Below are positions 1 through 6,115 of a DNA stretch of 6,115 nucleotides, piece by piece. Source of the stretch: an uncultured Faecalibacterium sp. (lineage in GTDB: Bacteria > Bacillota > Clostridia > Oscillospirales > Ruminococcaceae); NCBI GenBank assembly GCA_902463235.1, contig CABQER010000052.1, positions 1 to 6,115 of the forward strand, given 5' to 3'. A program made the position numbers and the translations under genes. The notes below the pieces were generated by a model. That model ran no database searches, was not told the origin of the DNA, and worked only from the letters and a program-made list of their open reading frames with translations. The number at the start of each line of letters is the position of its first letter. Within the stretch, counting starts at the first letter, position 1.

Positions 1-83
1 ATGGCGCGGCAGACGATGCGCTCGGCCTGCCCGTCAAAGGCGCAGCCGTCCGGCGTGACCACCGTCAGATGAAAGGTCGTCAT
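1..83 (-). CDS. atpC: ATP synthase F1 subunit epsilon, N-terminal fragment (cut by window edge)
   Basis: The epsilon subunit sits on the foot of the central stalk. It joins gamma to the c-ring and in many bacteria restrains ATP hydrolysis through its C-terminal helices. Only the first 27 codons are here, starting at an ATG at 83-81 and reading MTTFHLTVVTPDGCAFDGQA followed by ERIVCRA. This matches the start of the N-terminal beta-sandwich: a short strand, the V-V-T-P turn and the F-x-G-x-A-E-x-I stretch typical of the family. The start lies 3 bases after the atpD stop, and an AAAGGG-type ribosome site within the end of atpD gives good spacing, so translation is probably coupled to atpD. The C-terminal helical domain that would show whether inhibition is likely lies outside the window. 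Identity rests on both the fragment and its position after atpD. Confidence 0.9.
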   Translation of the reverse strand, partial: MTTFHLTVVTPDGCAFDGQAERIVCRA

Positions 84-86
84 GGT

Positions 87-1481
87 TTACCCTTTCTTCG
101 CTTTTGCGAACACGTCATCGATGGTGCCCGCGAACAGGAATGCGCTCTCGGGCAGCTCGTCGCACTCGCCGTTCAGGATCATCTTGAAGCCGCGCAGGGT
201 CTCCTTGAGCGGCACATACTGGCCGGGCATACCGGTGAACTGCTCTGCCACGTGGAAGTTCTGGCTCAGGAAGCGCTGCACCTTGCGGGCGCGGCTGACC
301 GTGCGCTTGTCTTCCTCGCTCAGCTCGTCCATGCCCATGATGGCAATGATGTCCTGCAGCTCCTTGTAGCGCTGCAGCACCTTCTGGACGGCGCGGGCGA
401 TCTCGTAGTGCTCCTGACCCACGACCTCCGGGCTGAGGATGCGGCTGGTGGAATCCAGCGGGTCCACAGCGGGGTAGATGCCCTGCGAAGCAATGTCACG
501 GCTCAGGACCGTGGTGGCATCCAGATGGGTAAAGGTGGTGGCAGGGGCCGGGTCGGTCAGGTCGTCGGCGGGCACGTAGACGGCCTGCACCGAGGTGATG
601 GAGCCCTTGCGGGTGGAGGTGATGCGCTCCTGCAGAGCGCCCATCTCGGTGGCCAGCGTGGGCTGGTAGCCGACGGCAGAGGGCATACGGCCCAGCAGTG
701 CGGACACCTCAGAGCCTGCCTGGGTGAAGCGGAAGATGTTATCGATGAAGAGCAGCACATCCTGATTCTTCACATCGCGGAAATACTCCGCCATGGTCAG
801 GCCGGACAGTGCCACGCGCATACGGGCTCCTGGGGGTTCGTTCATCTGGCCGTAGACCAGCGCAGTCTTGTTGATAACGCCGCTCTCGGTCATTTCGCCG
901 TACAGGTCGTTGCCCTCACGGGTGCGCTCGCCAACGCCGGTGAACACCGAGTAGCCGTTGTGCTCGGTGGCGATGTTATAGATCAGCTCCTGGATCAGGA
1001 CCGTCTTGCCGACGCCTGCACCGCCGAACAGACCGATCTTGCCGCCCTTTGCGTAGGGGCAGATCAGGTCCACGACCTTGATGCCGGTCTCGAGGATCTC
1101 GGTGGTGGACTGCTGCTCCTCGTAGCTGGGAGCAGGGCGGTGAATGGGCCAGTAGGCCTCCGGGGCCGGGGCGGGCTTGTTGTCCACGGGCTCGCCCAGC
1201 AGGTTGAACACGCGGCCCAGACACTGGTCGCCCACGGGCACTTTGATGGGTTCGCCGGTATCCACGGCTTCGGTGCCGCGCACCAGACCATCGGTGCTGT
1301 TCATTGCAATGCAGCGCACCACGTTATCGCCGGTGTGCTGTGCCACCTCGACCACCAGCTTTTCGCCGTGGTTGTCGATCTCGATGGCGTTGAGCAGCTC
1401 CGGCAGCTGGCCATCCTCAAACTGGATGTCCAGCACCGGGCCGATGACCTGGAGCACCTTGCCGATATGTTTTTCGGACAT
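87..1481 (-). CDS. atpD: ATP synthase F1 subunit beta (catalytic)
   Basis: Beta carries the three catalytic sites of the F1 head and makes ATP from ADP and phosphate, or hydrolyses it when the enzyme runs in reverse (EC 7.1.2.2). The 464-residue product has the usual length. In order it shows the N-terminal beta-barrel (about 1-78), then the Walker A loop GGAGVGKT at 153-160 with Lys159 and Thr160. Next come the catalytic Glu185-Arg186 in GERTREGND and the Walker B strand ending at Asp247. The ATP synthase alpha/beta signature PAVDPLDSTS is at 337-346, preceded by the adenine-stacking Tyr336. The DELSEED lever that contacts gamma is at 385-391. All key residues are intact. The ATG start is fixed by AAGGAG at 1491-1496, 9 bases upstream, and by the family-typical N-terminus. 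The gene follows atpG by 26 bases and precedes atpC by 3. None of its 464 codons is TTA, CTA or TCA, which leaves a long shadow frame open on the other strand. Confidence 0.99.
   Translation of the reverse strand: MSEKHIGKVLQVIGPVLDIQFEDGQLPELLNAIEIDNHGEKLVVEVAQHTGDNVVRCIAMNSTDGLVRGTEAVDTGEPIKVPVGDQCLGRVFNLLGEPVDNKPAPAPEAYWPIHRPAPSYEEQQSTTEILETGIKVVDLICPYAKGGKIGLFGGAGVGKTVLIQELIYNIATEHNGYSVFTGVGERTREGNDLYGEMTESGVINKTALVYGQMNEPPGARMRVALSGLTMAEYFRDVKNQDVLLFIDNIFRFTQAGSEVSALLGRMPSAVGYQPTLATEMGALQERITSTRKGSITSVQAVYVPADDLTDPAPATTFTHLDATTVLSRDIASQGIYPAVDPLDSTSRILSPEVVGQEHYEIARAVQKVLQRYKELQDIIAIMGMDELSEEDKRTVSRARKVQRFLSQNFHVAEQFTGMPGQYVPLKETLRGFKMILNGECDELPESAFLFAGTIDDVFAKAKKG
90..97 (-). promoter_or_regulatory. 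Ribosome binding site for atpC inside the end of atpD
   Basis: The minus strand reads AGAAAGGG, then 6 bases that include the atpD stop TAA, then the atpC ATG. The site overlaps the last codons of atpD, which favours re-initiation by ribosomes finishing atpD. It supports the start at 83. Confidence 0.6.
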
Positions 1482-1490
1482 AGGCTACAA

Positions 1491-1496
1491 CTCCTT
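1491..1496 (-). promoter_or_regulatory. Ribosome binding site for atpD
   Basis: AAGGAG (minus strand) lies 9 bases before the atpD ATG in the 26-base gap after atpG. The spacing is good and no competing in-frame start lies nearby. Confidence 0.8.
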
Positions 1497-1507
1497 TTTG
1501 ATAGGTT

Positions 1508-2356
1508 TTAAATCTCCGCGCCGGCCACGATCTCGGTGATCTCCTGCGTGATGGCAGCCTGACGGGCACGGTTATAATACAGGTTCAAATGGTCGATCAT
1601 CTCACCGGCGTTCTTGGTGGCGGCATCCATGGCAGTGCGGCGGGCTGCCAACTCACTGGCTACGCTCTCGCACACGGCACCGTAGACGATGCCTGCCACA
1701 TACTCCGGGATGATTGCGCTGAATACTTCCTCGCTGCTGGGCTTGTACAGGATCTGGCTGCGGCGGGCATCCGCCTTCTGCTGCTCGGTAGGTTCGATGG
1801 ACAGCGGCAGCACCTCCATGGTGGCTGCGGTCTGGGTCATCATGGAATCGAACCGGGTGTAGCAGATCTTTACCGCATCGTACTCGCCCTTGAGATATCC
1901 TTCCGTGATCTGGCGGGACAGCTGGAAGCACTCGCCCACCGAGACATCTGCCGCCAGCAGCACTTCCTGCGTGAACAGGGGCACCTCGTGATGGACGAAA
2001 TACTCTGCCGAGCGCTTGCCGATGGGCAGCACCAGCACTTCGCCTTCTTCGGCCCCGGCCTGCTTGAGCACGTTGGAATTGTATCCACCGGCAAGGCCGC
2101 GGTCGCCTGCAATCACGATGAGCAGGGTGCGCTTCACTTCGTCACGGCGCAGGTAGGGGTTGCGGGCGCGGGGGTCGGCCGCGGCGATCTTGGTCAAAGT
2201 CTCATGCAGCGTTTCAAAGTAGGGGCGGCTGTGCTCCACCCGTTCCTTGGCGCGGCGCATTTTGGAGGAAGCCACCAGTTCCATTGCCTTGGTGATCTGC
2301 ATGGTGCTCTCTACGCTTTTGATGCGCAGCTTGATGTCCTTCATGGAACCAGCCAT
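1508..2356 (-). CDS. atpG: ATP synthase F1 subunit gamma (central stalk)
   Basis: Gamma is the rotating shaft inside the alpha3-beta3 head; it links c-ring rotation to the conformational changes at the catalytic sites. The 282-residue product is close to the usual 285-290. The N-terminal helix has the family pattern M-K-D-I-K-x-R-I-x-S-V then Q-I-T-K-A-M-E-L-V-A (residues 5-29). The C-terminal helix (about 236-279) has the family pattern RRTAMDAATKNAGEMI, then YNRARQAAITQEITEIV-G. These two form the coiled-coil shaft. The middle Rossmann-like domain carries GDRGLAGGYN at 84-93, the counterpart of the usual S-D-R-G-L-C-G motif, with Gly in place of Ser and Ala in place of Cys. The first ATG is preferred because AGGAGG stands 8 bases upstream; Met5 is a possible but less well placed start. 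The gene lies 17 bases after atpA and 26 before atpD. Confidence 0.98.
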   Translation of the reverse strand: MAGSMKDIKLRIKSVESTMQITKAMELVASSKMRRAKERVEHSRPYFETLHETLTKIAAADPRARNPYLRRDEVKRTLLIVIAGDRGLAGGYNSNVLKQAGAEEGEVLVLPIGKRSAEYFVHHEVPLFTQEVLLAADVSVGECFQLSRQITEGYLKGEYDAVKICYTRFDSMMTQTAATMEVLPLSIEPTEQQKADARRSQILYKPSSEEVFSAIIPEYVAGIVYGAVCESVASELAARRTAMDAATKNAGEMIDHLNLYYNRARQAAITQEITEIVAGAEI

Positions 2357-2364
2357 GCGTTACG

Positions 2365-2370
2365 CCTCCT
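2365..2370 (-). promoter_or_regulatory. Ribosome binding site that decides the atpG start
   Basis: A perfect AGGAGG, inside the longer purine run AAGGAAGGAGG, lies 8 bases before the ATG at 2356. From Met5 (2344) it would be 20 bases away, so the upstream ATG is favoured. The site begins just after the atpA stop codon. Confidence 0.85.
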
Positions 2371-2373
2371 TCC

Positions 2374-3894
<1,521 letters not shown>

Positions 3895-3904
3895 CTTTGT
3901 TTGT

Positions 3905-3911
3905 TCACCAC
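3905..3911 (-). promoter_or_regulatory. Probable ribosome binding site for atpA
   Basis: GTGGTGA (minus strand) includes GGTGA, which pairs with the part of the 16S tail just beyond the core anti-Shine-Dalgarno. It lies 10 bases before the ATG at 3894. It is weaker than the AGGAGG sites of atpE and atpG, and the surrounding leader (3895-3945) is AT-rich compared with the genes on either side. Confidence 0.5.
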
Positions 3912-3945
3912 TCAATTCTTAAAAATCTTTCGGGTGGAAATTCGA

Positions 3946-4485
3946 TCACAGTGTCACGGAAGCAATATCCCTGCGCAGGGCGGCCAGACGGTTCTGCACC
4001 GTGCCGTCCAGCTCGGTGCCTTCGATATCCAGCCGGATGCCGCCCAGCACTGCCGGATCGACCTTTGTTTTCAGGTCGATGGTCTTGCCGGTGAGCTTTT
4101 CCAGCTTTTCGTGCAGGCTCTTTGCCTGCTGCTCCGTCATTGCCACTGCAGTGGTCGCCGTTGCTTCCAGAATGCCGTGTGCCTGATTGTAGCGCACACG
4201 GTAAGCCCGTGCGCAGCCGGACAGCTCCCGCAGGGTGCCCTTCTCGCACAGGATCTTCAAAAAGTTCAGCACATAGAGGTGGACCTGATCCCGCAGTGCT
4301 TCATCCAGCAGGCCGCAGCGCTCTCTTTTCGGGATGCTGGGGGTGCTGAGCAGATGCAGGTAGTCCGGGTTTGCCTTAAAAAGCGCCACGGCTTCGTCCA
4401 GCTCACCCAGAATGCGGGCCTCCAGCCCTTCCTCCGCCGCCAGATCGTACAGGCTTCCGCCGTACATCCTTGCAGTCTCGGTCAT
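3946..4485 (-). CDS. atpH: ATP synthase F1 subunit delta (peripheral stalk, OSCP-type)
   Basis: Delta caps the top of the F1 head and clamps it to the b-subunit stalk, forming the stator. The 179-residue product has the normal length. The N-terminal six-helix domain (about 1-105) starts with the family pattern A-x-x-Y-x-x-S-L-Y-D-L-A-x-E-E-G. The C-terminal domain has the diagnostic motif at 143-170: D-P-x-V-L-G-G-I, then a short strand, then L-D-G-T-V-x-N-R-L-x-x-L. The delta family diverges in sequence, so this C-terminal motif and the position between atpF and atpA carry the call. The ATG overlaps the atpF stop as ATGA, and GGGTGA lies 6 bases upstream within atpF, so translation is probably coupled to atpF. 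Cys57, Cys80 and Cys91 are present, with no known role. Confidence 0.95.
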   Translation of the reverse strand: MTETARMYGGSLYDLAAEEGLEARILGELDEAVALFKANPDYLHLLSTPSIPKRERCGLLDEALRDQVHLYVLNFLKILCEKGTLRELSGCARAYRVRYNQAHGILEATATTAVAMTEQQAKSLHEKLEKLTGKTIDLKTKVDPAVLGGIRLDIEGTELDGTVQNRLAALRRDIASVTL

Positions 4486-4988
4486 GATGCTTCACCCACA
4501 TTTTTGATAAATTCGTCGATCAGATCCTTGTGGTCCTTCTCGCTGATCTCACGCTCCACCACCTTGGAGGCGATCTCCATGGCGATGCCGCCGATCTCGT
4601 CCTTGACCTCGTTCACGGCCTTCTTGCGCTCCTGCGCAATGTCGGCTTCGGCCTTCTGCTTGAGGGCAGCAGCCTGCGCGCGGGCCTCGCCCACGATCTC
4701 TTCGCCGCGGGCGGTGGCCGTCTTCTGCGCATTGGCAACGATCTCGTTGGCCTCGGTGCGGGCATTCTGCAGGTTCTGCTCATACTCTGCCTTCATGGCT
4801 TCGGCTTCGGTGCGCAGCTTGGTGGCATCGGCGATCTGGCTGTCTGCCTTCGCCTTGCGCTCTGCGATCACGTTTTTGACCGGATTCAGCAGGAACTTTT
4901 TGAAGATGAACAGCTGGATCATCAGGTTGCAGATCTGGGCCAGAAAGGTCCAGCCGTCCAGCGTGATCAACGCCTGGTACAGTTCCAT
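4482..4988 (-). CDS. atpF: ATP synthase Fo subunit b (peripheral stalk)
   Basis: Subunit b forms the peripheral stalk that ties subunit a in the membrane to delta and alpha on the F1 head. The 168-residue product has the classic layout. A short N-terminus is followed by one membrane helix at about 13-34 (W-T-F-L-A-Q-I-C-N-L-M-I-Q-L-F-I-F), then the K-K-F-L-L-N-P-V hinge. A long, charged, alanine-rich coiled coil with many Glu, Lys and Arg runs from about 40 to 140. A C-terminal helix (about 140-165) is expected to bind delta. There is only one b gene here, so a b homodimer is likely rather than the b/b' pair of phototrophs (inference). The ATG is supported by AAGGAGA just upstream. The stop overlaps the atpH start by 4 bases. 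Confidence 0.97.
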   Translation of the reverse strand: MELYQALITLDGWTFLAQICNLMIQLFIFKKFLLNPVKNVIAERKAKADSQIADATKLRTEAEAMKAEYEQNLQNARTEANEIVANAQKTATARGEEIVGEARAQAAALKQKAEADIAQERKKAVNEVKDEIGGIAMEIASKVVEREISEKDHKDLIDEFIKNVGEAS

Positions 4989-4993
4989 AAGCG

Positions 4994-5000
4994 TCTCCTT
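4994..5000 (-). promoter_or_regulatory. Ribosome binding site for atpF
   Basis: AAGGAGA (minus strand) has its GGAG core 6 bases before the atpF ATG. An earlier ATG (5003-5001) directly before this site is out of frame with atpF and opens only a shadow frame, so the site decides for 4988. Confidence 0.8.
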
Positions 5001-5024
5001 TCATTATTTTGTAAAAGGTTCCGC

Positions 5025-5306
5025 TTATGCCAGGAACTTCATGAACATACCGGGTGCCAGGAAGATCAGCAGCAGGCCGGTGACGAAGCCGTAAATACCG
5101 GTGGTCTCGGAAAGTGCAACGCCCAGAATCAGGGTGCTGGTAACGTCGCTCTTGCACTCGGGCTGACGGCCCACAGCTTCACAGGCAGCAGCTGCTGCGT
5201 TGCCTTCGCCGATACCGGGGCCGATACCTGCGATCAGTGCGCAGCCTGCGCCGATGCCGCAGCCTGCCAGAGCGATACCACGAGCCAGATACTGGAAATC
5301 AGTCAT
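5025..5306 (-). CDS. atpE: ATP synthase Fo subunit c (rotor ring; two-carboxylate, possibly sodium-binding)
   Basis: Subunit c is a two-helix membrane hairpin; many copies form the rotor ring that carries H+ or Na+ past subunit a. The product is 93 residues. Helix 1 (about 8-44) contains the glycine-repeat stretch with Gly15, 17, 19 and 21 that packs the ring. The polar loop has the conserved Arg47-Gln48-Pro49. Helix 2 (about 54-90) holds the ion-binding Glu67. Around it is the pattern E67-T68-T69-G70-I71-Y72, and helix 1 carries a second carboxylate, Glu34, at the position that is Gln in classic Na+-binding rings. These residues match the ligand pattern of sodium-type rotors (family knowledge); sodium use is inference. 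Cys16, Cys22, Cys42 and Cys51 are unusual for this family. The start is fixed by AGGAGG 9 bases upstream. The gene lies 51 bases after atpB and 36 before atpF. Confidence 0.98.
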   Translation of the reverse strand: MTDFQYLARGIALAGCGIGAGCALIAGIGPGIGEGNAAAAACEAVGRQPECKSDVTSTLILGVALSETTGIYGFVTGLLLIFLAPGMFMKFLA

Positions 5307-5357
5307 AAGATTTGTCCTCCTAAAATGTGTTTGTGTTTTGGGGGATGCCGGAAGGCC
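5307..5357 (-). promoter_or_regulatory. atpE translation leader with strong ribosome binding site
   Basis: The 51-base gap between atpB and atpE contains AGGAGG at 5316-5321, 9 bases before the ATG. It is preceded by an A/C-rich, G-poor stretch ending in TTTTA, which should stay unfolded. The well-studied E. coli atpE leader has a similar unstructured, AU-rich region before its Shine-Dalgarno site, which raises c-subunit synthesis to meet ring stoichiometry. The same role here is inference from composition. Confidence 0.55.
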
Positions 5358-6101
5358 TTAGTCCTCACCGGCAGCACGTTTGATAAAGATTGTGGTCAGG
5401 GTACAGAAGATGAACGCCTGAATGCAGCCGCCGAACCAGTCGAAATACAGGCCCGTAAAGGCCGGGATGCCGATCTGGAACAGCTGGATCTGACTCAAGG
5501 CACCCGGCAGCCAGCCGAAAATGACGTGGCTCAGGCTTGCCAGCGCCCAGTACAGCAGTGTGGAAATGACCGTACCGGACAAGATGTTGCCAAAGTGACG
5601 GAACGCCATACTGACGGGGGTGGAAACCTCCGACAGCACATTGATGGGTGCCATGATGAAGATGGGGTCCAAAAGACCTTTCAGGTAGGAAAGGATGCCG
5701 TTGGTCTTGATCTTGTAGTACATGATCAGCACGAACACCACAATGGCCCACGCCGCCTCGGTGTTCAGGTCGGCTGTGGGGCTCCACAGGCCGATGACAC
5801 TGATGAGGTTGCAGCCGATGCTCAGAGCGAAGATCGCGCCGATGAGCGGGATATACTTATCAAAGTGATAGCCCATGTTGTCGTGCACGAACTGGTCCAG
5901 CCGTTCTACGATGAACTCGGCGGCGGCCTGCCGCTTTGAGACATTTTCCAGCTTGAGGTTGCTGCCCAGCCAGATGGCAAGACCCGAAAGCAGCGCCATG
6001 ACGATCCAGGTGCTGACTAAGGTCTGGGAGATCTTGAAATCACCCAGCAGGGGGATGTCCGTATGGATGGTATACAGGATCTTTGCGCCGTTCAGTTCCA
6101 T
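5358..6101 (-). CDS. atpB: ATP synthase Fo subunit a (ion channel stator)
   Basis: Subunit a is the membrane stator that provides the two ion half-channels beside the c-ring. The 247-residue product is mostly hydrophobic. Membrane segments lie at about 27-47, 84-106, 117-131, a re-entrant or interface stretch at 143-165, and two long helices at about 163-200 and 206-241. The essential arginine is Arg168 in S-M-A-F-R-H-F-G-N (164-172), the family hallmark. The last helix carries Q-A-F-I-F at 228-232, also conserved. By eye against E. coli, the residue matching Glu219 is Thr177 and the one matching His245 is Asp221; both positions vary between lineages. The ATG at 6101 is the only start that fits, but just 14 bases precede it in the window. 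These hold GTGA and no full Shine-Dalgarno site; one could lie beyond the edge. An upstream atpI cannot be seen. Confidence 0.97.
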   Translation of the reverse strand: MELNGAKILYTIHTDIPLLGDFKISQTLVSTWIVMALLSGLAIWLGSNLKLENVSKRQAAAEFIVERLDQFVHDNMGYHFDKYIPLIGAIFALSIGCNLISVIGLWSPTADLNTEAAWAIVVFVLIMYYKIKTNGILSYLKGLLDPIFIMAPINVLSEVSTPVSMAFRHFGNILSGTVISTLLYWALASLSHVIFGWLPGALSQIQLFQIGIPAFTGLYFDWFGGCIQAFIFCTLTTIFIKRAAGED

Positions 6102-6115
6102 TTGTTACGTTTCAC

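Noticed and set aside
69..1511. 480-codon open frame on the plus strand opposite atpD
   Set aside because: It is in exact codon register with atpD and exists because atpD lacks TTA, CTA and TCA codons. Its product is a His/Leu/Ala-rich composition with no recognisable domain, while atpD is unmistakable.
4989..5003. ATG in the atpF leader as an alternative start
   Set aside because: It is out of frame with atpF and lies immediately before the AAGGAGA site that serves the ATG at 4988; its reading frame gives no recognisable protein.
5347..5356. Small inverted repeat GCC-TTCC-GGC after the atpB stop, considered as a terminator
   Set aside because: The stem is only three pairs and no T-run follows on the minus strand, so it cannot be supported as a terminator or attenuator.
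4530..5939. 469-codon open frame on the plus strand opposite atpF, atpE and atpB
   Set aside because: Its frame is in register with all three genes, its composition is low-complexity His/Leu/Gly/Asp/Gln, and all the coding evidence is on the minus strand.
6102..6115. Possible stop codon of an upstream gene (TGA or TAA) before atpB, for example the end of atpI
   Set aside because: Only 14 bases are available; both triplets could occur by chance and no frame can be established.

Overview
The whole window is the F-type ATP synthase (atp/unc) operon of a bacterium, read on the minus strand. In transcription order (right to left) it holds atpB (a), atpE (c), atpF (b), atpH (delta), atpA (alpha), atpG (gamma), atpD (beta) and the first 27 codons of atpC (epsilon), which runs off the left edge. 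This is the standard bacterial order B-E-F-H-A-G-D-C. All seven complete genes are full length and keep their family motifs. I see no frameshift, mobile element, RNA gene, CRISPR array or foreign insert.

Organism: GC-rich coding sequence, strong AGGAGG-type ribosome binding sites, and c- and alpha-subunit sequences of anaerobic-Firmicutes style suggest a GC-rich gut clostridium of the Oscillospiraceae/Ruminococcaceae type, for example close to Faecalibacterium or Subdoligranulum. The family placement is by eye and only moderately sure; that the sequence is bacterial is certain.

Layout: the membrane (Fo) genes atpB, atpE and atpF lie at 6101-4482. The stalk and catalytic (F1) genes atpH, atpA, atpG, atpD and atpC lie at 4485-1. 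Gaps are 51 bases (atpB-atpE), 36 (atpE-atpF), a 4-base ATGA overlap (atpF-atpH), 51 (atpH-atpA with the preferred ATG start, or 30 with a TTG start), 17 (atpA-atpG), 26 (atpG-atpD) and 3 (atpD-atpC). No terminator or internal promoter is evident, so one polycistronic message is likely. Its promoter, and any atpI, would lie beyond the right edge; the end of atpC and the terminator lie beyond the left edge.

How the parts work together: subunit a and the c-ring carry ions across the membrane. Ring rotation turns gamma and epsilon inside the alpha3-beta3 head, where beta makes or hydrolyses ATP. The b and delta subunits hold the head still. In a fermenting anaerobe the enzyme may often run backwards as an ATP-driven ion pump.

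The point most worth a second look is the c subunit. It has the ion-binding Glu67 within an E-T-T-G-I-Y motif plus a second carboxylate, Glu34, in the first helix. This resembles the two-carboxylate sodium-binding rotors known from anaerobes, so the enzyme may be sodium-coupled. The same subunit carries four cysteines. Otherwise this is an ordinary core-metabolism locus, and I found no undescribed system in it.
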